The notes under the pieces are model-generated. The model was not told where the DNA came from and made no database searches. It worked only from the letters and a program-made list of their open reading frames with translations. From Halieaceae bacterium (lineage in GTDB: Bacteria; Pseudomonadota; Gammaproteobacteria; Pseudomonadales; Halieaceae): 13,326 nt of DNA. Shown piece by piece: positions 1 to 6,697 of this stretch. Every line of letters begins with the position of its first letter. The stretch's first letter is position 1. A program made the position numbers and the translations under genes. The stretch spans positions 1 through 13,326 of the forward strand of contig JABIZW010000082.1 of assembly GCA_018666295.1 (NCBI GenBank), written 5' to 3'.

Positions 1-177
1 AGCACCAATCTCAACTGCAATTTTCGCAGCACTTGTAGCCAAAACGACTTCAGAGAATCGGGCTTTCTGTGTATAGGTCTGATAAGCAGGAAGCGCAACC
101 GCGGCAAGAATTCCAATAATTGCCACTACGATCATCAACTCAATCAACGTAAATCCTTTTTGAACCCTTTTTTTCAT
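1..177 (-). CDS. pilA: Major type IV pilin (prepilin), 5' part only
   Basis: The first 59 codons of a type IVa pilin gene; the rest lies beyond the left edge. The product is the subunit of the type IV pilus fibre, used for twitching, adhesion and DNA uptake. The translation shows a short positively charged leader (MKKRVQKG) with Gly8 before Phe9, the site where prepilin peptidase PilD cuts. The hydrophobic helix FTLIELMIVVAIIGILAAVA follows, with the conserved Glu at mature position 5, then the family-typical LPAYQTYTQKARFSEV stretch. An AAGGAA ribosome-binding site lies 7 nt before the ATG. Divergence from pilBCD is the pseudomonad arrangement and supports major pilin over minor pilin. A consensus sigma-54 promoter lies upstream. 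The variable C-terminal half, with any disulfide loop, cannot be seen, so serotype or group is unknown. Confidence 0.95.
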   Translation of the reverse strand, partial: MKKRVQKGFTLIELMIVVAIIGILAAVALPAYQTYTQKARFSEVVLATSAAKIAVEIGA

Positions 178-245
178 TTTTTTCTTCCTTTCAACAGTTA
201 AAAAAATCCGCTCATCGTAAGTACAAACACATTGGTGAGAGATCA

Positions 246-261
246 AGCAAAGACAGTGCCA
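246..261 (-). promoter_or_regulatory. Sigma-54 (RpoN) -24/-12 promoter of pilA
   Basis: Read on the minus strand the sequence is TGGCACTGTCTTTGCT. This is an exact match to the sigma-54 consensus TGGCAC-N5-TTGCW, with the invariant GG and GC in correct spacing. The predicted start of transcription is near 235, giving a leader of about 58 nt before the pilA ATG. In Pseudomonas and relatives pilA is known to depend on RpoN with the PilS/PilR two-component system, so site, orientation and distance all fit. Confidence 0.88.
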
Positions 262-326
262 ACTCTTGGACGAAAAGCTTTTCTCAATACTGGTTCCGAT
301 AAAAACTCCATGAGTCGCGGTAGTAA

Positions 327-348
327 GCGACATACGCAGGTAACGACA
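327..348 (-). promoter_or_regulatory. Possible PilR enhancer half-sites
   Basis: On the minus strand two TGTCG motifs (complement of GACA at 329-332 and 345-348) stand 16 bp apart, roughly 95-115 bp upstream of the predicted pilA start. PilR in P. aeruginosa binds repeated TGTC-type motifs at a similar distance from pilA. The match is short, so this is a position-supported guess only. Confidence 0.3.
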
Positions 349-403
349 AAAATCGTAATGAACTTATAGCGAGAGAATTATGGTTCTTGCTGCACGCCCG
401 CTC

Positions 404-436
404 CCCCACTAGTGACAAATATTGTCACTAGTGGGG
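404..436. repeat. Perfect 15-bp inverted repeat with 3-nt spacer
   Basis: CCCCACTAGTGACAA (404-418) is followed by three bases (ATA) and then its exact reverse complement (422-436). The element sits about 70 bp before pilB and about 170 bp upstream of the predicted pilA transcription start. Neither flank has a T-run, and no gene reads into it from either side, so it is not a conventional terminator. It could be a dimeric regulator's operator, a strong stem in the pilB leader RNA, or a REP-like palindrome. The sequence alone does not decide. Confidence 0.85.
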
Positions 437-505
437 CGTTACGGACAAAACCTGACGGTCGGAACAGCGTCTCAGCTCGCTTGAGATGGCTTAGGTAAGG
501 GAATT

Positions 506-2320
506 ATGGGATCCTCTGAGGTTGACTTAGCCAATCAAATTGCCCATCTTGGGACTTCATGCTTGAGCGCAAACAGTAGCGACATGAACACACCCGCAAT
601 AAACGACCCACGACCGGTGCTTTACAGTGGCCTCACGGAACGCTTAGTGAGTGAGCAACTGGTGAGTTCTGCGAGCGCCGCCGAAATTGCCGAGCAAGCG
701 CGCACTCAAGGGTTGACCCTTGTTCAAGAGCTACTTGAAGGGGGCCATGTCGAGAGCACCACGCTCGCGCGCCTCGTGTCTGAAGAGTATGGGCTGCCGC
801 TGTTTGATTTGAGTCGAATCGTTGAGGAACAACTTCCGACTGACCTTGTTCCACAGGCACTGATTCGCAAGCACAAGGCGCTTCCGCTTTACCGGCGCGG
901 CAACCGGTTGTTTGTGGCCATTGCAGACCCGACGAATACGGCCGCACTTGCCGAGTTTAAATTTGCCACGGGGATTGCGACCGACACCGTTGTTGTTGAA
1001 TACAAGCAACTTCGAGAGACGATCGATGAAGTGATTGCTCGGCAAGATGAGGTGTTCGACGGTGACATTGCCGACTTTGCGTCGGCCGAAGATTACATTC
1101 CGGACTTGGAAGTTGAGGAAGAGCTTGAAGAGACCGACTTTACAAAGCTGGCTGACGATGCGCCGGTCGTAAAGTTCGTCAACAAGGTGTTGTTTGACGC
1201 GATTAAACAAGGTGCGTCGGACATTCACTTTGAGCCTTACGAACGCGAGTACCGCGTGCGCGTTAGAGCCGATGGGATTTTACAGGAGGTCGTTCGCCCC
1301 CCTAAAGGATTAGCGCCCAGGTTGGCGGCAAGACTTAAAGTCATGGCGCGGCTTGATATTTCCGAGCGTCGTGCGCCGCAAGACGGACGCATTCAGTTAA
1401 AGCTCTCTAAAAACCGATCAATCGACTTTCGGGTCAGTACTTTGCCCACCCTGTTTGGAGAGAAAATCGTCCTCAGAATTCTAGACCCAGGTTCTGCTCG
1501 CATGGGGGTGGATGCGCTCGGCTATGAGCCCGAGCAAAAAGCACTGTATCTTGAAGCGCTTGACAAGCCGCAGGGCATGATTCTTGTGACGGGTCCTACG
1601 GGGTCAGGCAAAACCGTCTCTCTCTACACGGGCCTCGACATTCTTAATGAGCCTGAGCGTAACATCTCGACCGCCGAAGATCCGGTCGAGATTAACATGG
1701 AGGGCATTAACCAAGTCCACGTGAACGCAAAGGTGGGCCTCGACTTTGCACAGGTACTGCGTTCGTTTTTACGGCAAGACCCAGACGTCTTAATGGTCGG
1801 TGAGATTCGCGACTTAGAAACGGCGGAGATCGCGATAAAAGCCGCTCAAACGGGCCACTTGGTCCTCTCGACAGTCCACACGAACAGCGCCTCGGAAACG
1901 ATCAATCGACTCTTAAATATGGGTGTTCCTGCCTACAATATTGCGTCGTCATTAACGCTGATTATTGCACAACGGCTGGCAAGACGACTTTGCCGATATT
2001 GCGCGGCCCCCGAGACGACTGTGCCCGAGACAGCCCTTAAGGAGCTTGGGTTTACTGACGAGCTTTTAAAGGGCTCCACGATCATGAAGCCTGTCGGCTG
2101 CAAACAGTGCCGAAAAGGTCACAGCGGTCGTGTTGGCGTTTATGAAGTCGTCAAGATCACCCGCGAAATTGCCGCGGCTATTTTAAACGGCGCTAACGTC
2201 CACGAGCTCGAGACTGCCGTTCGGAGCGCTGGGTTTTACGACCTTCGCCGAGCAGCGCTTAAAAAGTGTGCGGCAGGGCTGATTAGCCTTGAAGAAGTCA
2301 GTCGCGTCACCATTGACTGA
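506..2320 (+). CDS. pilB: Type IV pilus extension ATPase PilB
   Basis: A cytoplasmic hexameric ATPase of the GspE/PilB family that powers pilus polymerisation through PilC. An N-terminal MshEN-type domain covers roughly residues 40-190. The ATPase core follows, with Walker A GPTGSGKT at 363-370, Asp-box region ISTAEDPVEI, Walker B ending at Glu433 in GEIRD, and a His-box (TGHLVLSTVHT). The zinc-binding tetracysteine is present as C496/C499 and C532/C535. Length is 604 aa from the ATG at 506, against about 566 in P. aeruginosa. The extra residues are mostly N-terminal. An in-frame ATG at 584 (Met27) gives an N-terminus that lines up better with relatives, but AAGGGA precedes the first ATG, though only 3 nt away. 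It is the first gene of pilBCD-coaE; the 82-nt gap to pilC is the largest in the operon. Confidence 0.97.
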   Translation: MGSSEVDLANQIAHLGTSCLSANSSDMNTPAINDPRPVLYSGLTERLVSEQLVSSASAAEIAEQARTQGLTLVQELLEGGHVESTTLARLVSEEYGLPLFDLSRIVEEQLPTDLVPQALIRKHKALPLYRRGNRLFVAIADPTNTAALAEFKFATGIATDTVVVEYKQLRETIDEVIARQDEVFDGDIADFASAEDYIPDLEVEEELEETDFTKLADDAPVVKFVNKVLFDAIKQGASDIHFEPYEREYRVRVRADGILQEVVRPPKGLAPRLAARLKVMARLDISERRAPQDGRIQLKLSKNRSIDFRVSTLPTLFGEKIVLRILDPGSARMGVDALGYEPEQKALYLEALDKPQGMILVTGPTGSGKTVSLYTGLDILNEPERNISTAEDPVEINMEGINQVHVNAKVGLDFAQVLRSFLRQDPDVLMVGEIRDLETAEIAIKAAQTGHLVLSTVHTNSASETINRLLNMGVPAYNIASSLTLIIAQRLARRLCRYCAAPETTVPETALKELGFTDELLKGSTIMKPVGCKQCRKGHSGRVGVYEVVKITREIAAAILNGANVHELETAVRSAGFYDLRRAALKKCAAGLISLEEVSRVTID

Positions 2321-2402
2321 GAAAGTGAAATTGCCTTCTCTCTGGGCGCAGGTGCTTGTGTCATCGAATGGTAAATCTTGAGGTATAGCGAAGCAGCAGA
2401 CT

Positions 2403-3611
2403 ATGGCAGGAAGCGAACTCACATTTATCTGGTCAGGCTCAGACAGAACTGGACGGTCAACCCAAGGCGAAATAAGTGCGCCGAGTGTTGCGATTGCTAA
2501 AGCACAGTTGCGGCGCCAGGGCATTAACGCCAAACGCGTGAAGAAAAAAGCCAAGCCACTCTTCAGCTTTGGTAACAGTATCATTCCGAACGACATTGCT
2601 GTATTTACCCGCCAGCTGGCGACGATGACGCGCGCGGGTGTGCCAATGGTCCAGTCGATGGACATTGTCATGGACAGCACCGAAAAACCGCTCATGAAAG
2701 ACTTAGTGCGGCAAATTAGGCACGACGTGTCCGGCGGCACGCCCGTCGCTATCGCGTTAAAAAAACACCCCAAACAGTTCGACGAACTTTACTGCAGTCT
2801 CATCTCAGCCGGTGAGACCTCAGGGACTTTAGAGGTGATGCTCGACCGTATTGCAATTTATAAAGAAAAGTCCGAGGCCCTGAAAGCCACTATTAAAAAA
2901 GCCCTCACCTACCCGATCGCGACCATTCTGGTGGCCATTGTCGTCACAGGTATTTTGTTGATTAATGTCGTTCCTCAATTTGCCAGCACGTTCGAAAGTT
3001 TCGGTTCCGAGCTGCCCGCTTTTACCCAGTTTGTTGTGGGTCTTTCTGAACTGGTGCAAGCGTGGTGGGTCATCATTGCCGGCGCGATCACTGCATTAGT
3101 GGTGAGTTTTTCGAGGCTTCGTGCGAGTAACCGAGGGTTCTCAGCCAAGGTGGATGCCGCGCTCCTTAAAGCACCAGTATTTGGAAAGATTATTCACGAC
3201 GCTGTCATTGCGCGATACTCGCGCACCCTATCGACCACGTTTGCGGCCGGTGTTCCTTTAGTTGAGGCGCTTGACGCCACGGCTAGCGCGTCGGGCAACG
3301 CGGTGTATACCCGCGCAATCAAACTCATTCGTAATGACGTGACGTCCGGCATGTCCCTGCTTCAGGCCACGCGAGCGTCCGGTCTGTTCCCGATGTTTCT
3401 CGTTCAGATGACCTCCATTGGTGAGGAGTCGGGTACGCTCGATGAAATGCTGGGTAAAGTGGCAGACCAATACGAGATGCAGGTCGATAACCCAGTGGGG
3501 GCAATGAGCTCACTCATCGAGCCTATGATCATGTCGGTACTCGGGGTGTTAGTCGGCGGGCTAATGATTGCGATGTATTTACCCATCTTCATGCTCGGCT
3601 CAGTCATGTAA
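2403..3611 (+). CDS. pilC: Type IV pilus inner-membrane platform protein PilC
   Basis: A polytopic inner-membrane protein of the GspF/PilC family that couples PilB (and the retraction ATPase) to pilin assembly. Its 402 aa carry a charged cytoplasmic N-terminus and two repeated T2SSF domains, about 65-190 and 270-395. Each opens with a similar block (FTRQLATMTRAGVPMVQSMD at 68-87; YSRTLSTTFAAGVPLVEALD at 272-291) and contains a GE(T/E)SGTL(E/D)(V/E)ML motif. Hydrophobic segments lie near 168-192, 218-236 and 375-398, giving the usual three membrane spans. An in-frame TGA at 2379-2381 limits upstream extension, so the ATG at 2403 is the likely start even though its ribosome-binding site is poor. 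It lies between pilB and pilD. Confidence 0.97.
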   Translation: MAGSELTFIWSGSDRTGRSTQGEISAPSVAIAKAQLRRQGINAKRVKKKAKPLFSFGNSIIPNDIAVFTRQLATMTRAGVPMVQSMDIVMDSTEKPLMKDLVRQIRHDVSGGTPVAIALKKHPKQFDELYCSLISAGETSGTLEVMLDRIAIYKEKSEALKATIKKALTYPIATILVAIVVTGILLINVVPQFASTFESFGSELPAFTQFVVGLSELVQAWWVIIAGAITALVVSFSRLRASNRGFSAKVDAALLKAPVFGKIIHDAVIARYSRTLSTTFAAGVPLVEALDATASASGNAVYTRAIKLIRNDVTSGMSLLQATRASGLFPMFLVQMTSIGEESGTLDEMLGKVADQYEMQVDNPVGAMSSLIEPMIMSVLGVLVGGLMIAMYLPIFMLGSVM

Positions 3612-3621
3612 ACTCACCCCT

Positions 3622-4482
3622 ATGGACCCACTCGAAGAACTCATTCGCGCCCAACCGGGGCTCTCTTTCATGCTCGCAGCTCTCGGCCTTGTGGTAGGGA
3701 GTTTTCTGAACGTGGTGATTCACCGACTGCCGAAAATAATGGAGGCACAGTGGGCGCAAGACTTCGCCGATTACCGCGATGAGCCGGCTCCAGATAAGGA
3801 GCCTTTGTCACTGGCCTATCCCGGTTCGCAGTGTCCGCACTGCAACACCAACATCAAGGCGTGGCAGAACATTCCAGTCGTGAGCTATGCTCTCCTGCGC
3901 GGTCGTTGTGCGAGCTGCGAGGCCCCTATTTCACTACGTTACCCGCTCGTGGAGATAGTCACAGCCCTTCTTTGGGTGGTTTGCGGTTTGTCGTTTGGCG
4001 TCAGTACGGCACTGGCTGGAGCGCTACTACTCACCGCCGTGTTAATTGTACTGACTGCAATTGACCTTGATCACCAGGTGCTGCCGGACAGTCTCACACT
4101 GCCACTCCTCTGGGTTGGCTTGTTAATCAACATGACCGGTACCTTTACGTCGCTTGAGAGTGCACTTCTTGGTGCCGTTTTTGGTTACTTGAGTCTCTGG
4201 AGTGTTTACTGGCTTTTTAAAATCGTTACGGGCAAGGAAGGCATGGGCTACGGCGACTTTAAGCTGCTGGCCGCACTTGGTGCCTGGTTTGGTCTGGCAG
4301 CCTTACCCACGATTGTGCTTTTATCGTCACTTGTTGGCGCAACCCTGGGGCTCACACTTATTTTGACCGGTAAGCAGACCCGTGAGACACCCATGCCGTT
4401 TGGGCCCTTTTTGGCCGGTGCTGGACTGATTCACCTACTTTACCCCAACGCCCTTCTCGGCTGGATAACGGGCGGTATCTGA
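3622..4482 (+). CDS. pilD: Prepilin leader peptidase / N-methyltransferase PilD
   Basis: A bifunctional inner-membrane aspartyl protease that cuts prepilin and pseudopilin leaders and N-methylates the new first residue; it also processes type II secretion pseudopilins if those are present. The ATG at 3622 gives 286 aa, close to the 290 of P. aeruginosa. An upstream in-frame start would overlap pilC by 44 nt and is not needed. The cytoplasmic tetracysteine zinc site is C71/C74 and C96/C99. The catalytic aspartates are D148 (TAIDLDHQVLPD) and D212 (GMGYGDFKL), matching D149/D213 of the Pseudomonas enzyme. About eight hydrophobic segments are visible. The start is 10 nt after the pilC stop, and the TGA is one base before coaE, indicating translational coupling. 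Confidence 0.96.
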   Translation: MDPLEELIRAQPGLSFMLAALGLVVGSFLNVVIHRLPKIMEAQWAQDFADYRDEPAPDKEPLSLAYPGSQCPHCNTNIKAWQNIPVVSYALLRGRCASCEAPISLRYPLVEIVTALLWVVCGLSFGVSTALAGALLLTAVLIVLTAIDLDHQVLPDSLTLPLLWVGLLINMTGTFTSLESALLGAVFGYLSLWSVYWLFKIVTGKEGMGYGDFKLLAALGAWFGLAALPTIVLLSSLVGATLGLTLILTGKQTRETPMPFGPFLAGAGLIHLLYPNALLGWITGGI

Positions 4483-4483
4483 C

Positions 4484-5089
4484 GTGTTTGTTGTCGGTAT
4501 TACAGGCGGCATTGGCAGCGGCAAGTCTGCGGTCACCGACCACTTAGAAACCCTAGGCATTACGGTAGTCGACGCCGACAAAGTTGCACGAGTGGTCGTG
4601 GAACCCGGTACGTCGGGTCTGGCGGCCATTACGCAGCACTTTGGTCGCACTATTTTGCTGCCCACTGGCGGTCTTGATCGCGCAGCACTGAGGAAAATTG
4701 TCTTTGATAACCCCAGCGAGCGAAAAATACTCGAGGGCATTACTCACCCCCGTATTCGTGACGAAATCGCGCGTCAGTTGCGCGAGGCCACCTCAGCGTA
4801 CGTCGTGCTTTCATCGCCATTACTGCTCGAATCGGGCCAGAGCACCTTTGCAGACTACGTCGTGGTCGTTGATGTCCCTGAGGCGGTTCAGCTCACACGA
4901 ACAATGTCTCGTGACGACAACAGCGAACAGCTCGTCAAGCAAATTATGGCCGCGCAGCTTGACCGAGAAACACGACTGTCTCGCGGCGACACCGCGATCA
5001 CTAATAATGAGAGCTTGGAGGCGCTACACGAAAAGGTAGAGGCCTTACATGTTGAATTGCTGGCAAAGGCAGACGCTAGCCCGCATTGA
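4484..5089 (+). CDS. coaE: Dephospho-CoA kinase CoaE
   Basis: It phosphorylates the 3'-hydroxyl of dephospho-CoA with ATP, the last step of coenzyme A synthesis, in the cytoplasm. The 201-aa product has the P-loop GGIGSGKS at residues 8-15, the conserved DADK at 30-33, HPRIR in the CoA-binding region, SPLLLESG, and the C-terminal lid-region motif LSRGDTAITNN. Length is normal. Translation starts at GTG, one base after the pilD stop, so expression is probably coupled to the pilus operon, as in many gammaproteobacteria. Its 3' end overlaps the convergent mutT by 14 nt. In many relatives zapD and/or yacG follow; neither is here. Confidence 0.96.
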   Translation: MFVVGITGGIGSGKSAVTDHLETLGITVVDADKVARVVVEPGTSGLAAITQHFGRTILLPTGGLDRAALRKIVFDNPSERKILEGITHPRIRDEIARQLREATSAYVVLSSPLLLESGQSTFADYVVVVDVPEAVQLTRTMSRDDNSEQLVKQIMAAQLDRETRLSRGDTAITNNESLEALHEKVEALHVELLAKADASPH

Positions 5090-5480
5090 GTAGTTCAGCC
5101 ACCCGCGCCATGATCTCGGCGTTAGCTGCGGGGACTTGGAAGTCGCCCAGTGACCGCGCGTCCACCCAGGCAATCGGCTGACCCTCCGCACCAAAGGGCT
5201 CACCGAGCCAAGCCTCAACACGATGCACATCTAACAAGACCTGCTTTTCGCCGTAGTCGTGGCTAATGGTCAGCAGTGGCGACGTTCTATCCACTGTAAT
5301 GCCCAGCTCTTCGCGAAGCTCCCTGTTCAGCGCCATCTTCACGGTTTCCTCAGCCTCCACTTTACCGCCAGGAAACTCCCAAAACCCCTCAAGATGCGTG
5401 CCTTTAAGGCGTCTGGCCAACAGTACGCAATGCTTATCATCAATCAGCACCCCCACTGCCACGTGAATAATGTGGCTCAC
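5076..5480 (-). CDS. mutT: MutT-family Nudix hydrolase (8-oxo-dGTP diphosphatase)
   Basis: It hydrolyses oxidised guanine nucleotides, chiefly 8-oxo-dGTP, to the monophosphate, preventing A:T to C:G transversions. The 134-aa protein contains a complete Nudix box at residues 39-61 (G-x5-E-x7-REL-x-EELGI), preceded by EGFWEFPGGK, which is typical of MutT itself rather than of generic Nudix enzymes. Length is close to the roughly 130 aa of E. coli MutT; the C-terminal thiamine-phosphate-synthase-like domain found fused to some pseudomonad MutT proteins is missing. The GTG start shares a base with the argJ TAG stop (TAGTG), so translation is probably coupled. It is the last gene of the minus-strand cluster and overlaps the end of coaE. 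The secA-mutT neighbourhood is conserved in gammaproteobacteria. Confidence 0.94.
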   Translation of the reverse strand: MSHIIHVAVGVLIDDKHCVLLARRLKGTHLEGFWEFPGGKVEAEETVKMALNRELREELGITVDRTSPLLTISHDYGEKQVLLDVHRVEAWLGEPFGAEGQPIAWVDARSLGDFQVPAANAEIMARVAELLNAG

Positions 5481-6697
5481 TAGGTGCGGTACTCGGCATT
5501 GATCTTGACGTAGTCGTAAGAGAAGTCAGTGGTCCAAATGGTCGCCGTCTGATTGCCTCGTGCAAGATTGACTGAAATCAGTAGGTCCTCGGGTGCCATA
5601 GCCGCCACACCCGCCTGCTCTGTGTAGTGCTGCGCGCGAGCCCCCTTTTCGGCAATCAGCACACCGTTGAGCGTCAGTGAGACCGCGTCAACGTCAAGGT
5701 CCTCGACACCCGCACGCCCCACGGCAGCTAAAATTCTGCCCCAGTTAGGGTCTGAGGCGAACAGTGCTGTCTTGACCAGTGGTGAGTGGGCTATGGTCCG
5801 CGCAACACGATCTGCCTCATCGACCGACTGCGCACCCAAGACCTCGATTTCAACGAATTTAGTCGCACCCTCACCGTCGCGAATAATGTCTTGAGCCAGA
5901 GCAATGGCCAGTGCGTTGAGCGCGGCTTGAAAGGCGAGCGCCTCCTCGGAAGCAGTCGGCGAGACAACAAAGTCTGATTGCCCGGTCGCGCTGAGCGTCA
6001 CCGCATCATTCGTGCTCGTGTCACCGTCGACCGTAATACGGTTAAAACTCAGGTTCACAGCAGTGCGTAACATGCCGTCTAACATGCTCGCGGGGATGAC
6101 CGCATCAGTGGCAATAAATCCAAGCATCGTCGCCATATTCGGCTGAATCATACCCGAGCCTTTGCTCATGCCGGTCAAACAGCAGGACCGACCGTTCACC
6201 TCAACACGCTGCGTTCGAATTTTAGGGCGTGTGTCGGTGGTCATAATGGCCCGCGCTGCACGCTCCCAATTCCCCTCGTCCAAATTGGCAATGGCTGAGG
6301 GCAGTGCTGCCGCTAACTTCACAGGATCCAGTACCTCGCCAATGACACCGGTCGAAAACGGCAGCACGCGACGCGCATCGCTCTCGGTGAGTCGAGCCAC
6401 ATCGTCGCAACTCTGCTCGCAAGCGATCATTCCAGGTTGACCGGTTCCCGCATTAGCGTTGCCCGAGTTAATCAGCAAGTAACGCGCGTCTTGCGCCGCA
6501 TTATTGCGCTCAGCAACAAGAACCGGCGCGGCTCTAAAGGCGTTTTGTGTAAAGACCGCCGCAGTAGTGCTGCCCTGAGCAATCTCAATCAACGCCAGAT
6601 CGTCGCGACCAGCGTACTTAATACCCGCTTGAGCAACGCCAAGCCTGACACCTACGATCGGTAACGCCAGCAACCTCAACCGAGTACTCCACAACAC
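5480..6697 (-). CDS. argJ: Glutamate N-acetyltransferase / amino-acid acetyltransferase ArgJ
   Basis: It transfers the acetyl group from N-acetylornithine to glutamate, releasing ornithine in the cyclic arginine pathway. Some members also use acetyl-CoA, which cannot be judged here. The 405-aa precursor is expected to self-cleave at MAT-MLGF, making Thr190 the nucleophile of the beta chain. The KGSGMIQPNMATMLG block, the NSGNANAGTG motif near 77-86, FSTGVIGE near 114-121 and the C-terminal VKINAEYRT are all characteristic. The longest frame starts at GTG 6697 inside the end of secA. A TTG at 6679, overlapping the secA TGA as TTGA and preceded by GGAG, is an equally good or better start and would shorten the protein by 6 aa. 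It is coupled to mutT through TAGTG. Confidence 0.95.
   Translation of the reverse strand: MLWSTRLRLLALPIVGVRLGVAQAGIKYAGRDDLALIEIAQGSTTAAVFTQNAFRAAPVLVAERNNAAQDARYLLINSGNANAGTGQPGMIACEQSCDDVARLTESDARRVLPFSTGVIGEVLDPVKLAAALPSAIANLDEGNWERAARAIMTTDTRPKIRTQRVEVNGRSCCLTGMSKGSGMIQPNMATMLGFIATDAVIPASMLDGMLRTAVNLSFNRITVDGDTSTNDAVTLSATGQSDFVVSPTASEEALAFQAALNALAIALAQDIIRDGEGATKFVEIEVLGAQSVDEADRVARTIAHSPLVKTALFASDPNWGRILAAVGRAGVEDLDVDAVSLTLNGVLIAEKGARAQHYTEQAGVAAMAPEDLLISVNLARGNQTATIWTTDFSYDYVKINAEYRT

Larger units (their letters stand above)
178..505. other. Divergent pilA-pilB intergenic region
   Basis: This 328-bp stretch between two outward-reading genes carries no convincing ORF. It holds the pilA ribosome-binding site and sigma-54 promoter on the left, GACA/TGTC half-sites around 327-348 and 444-447, a perfect inverted repeat at 404-436, and the pilB leader on the right. 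The composition is A/T rich near pilA and more mixed near pilB. I could not identify a strong sigma-70 promoter for pilB. Confidence 0.8.

Noticed and set aside
161..183. A7 runs on either side of the pilA ATG as a slippage or frameshift signal
   Set aside because: The reading frame does not fit a -1 slippery heptamer (X XXY YYZ), and AAA-rich second codons are normal in pilin leaders.
343..370. Sigma-70 promoter for pilB (ACGACA, 16 bp, TATAGC)
   Set aside because: Only 4 of 6 matches per box and a 16-bp spacer in an A/T-rich region; not strong enough to list as a feature.
404..436. Intrinsic terminator at the long palindrome
   Set aside because: No T-run on either side, and both flanking genes read away from it.
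2183..2773. 196-aa minus-strand ORF across the pilB-pilC junction
   Set aside because: It is antisense to two well-supported genes, with no recognisable domain or convincing ribosome-binding site.
3568..3621. Upstream extension of pilD into pilC
   Set aside because: The ATG at 3622 gives the family-standard N-terminus and length; the extra 18 residues are pilC sequence read in another frame.
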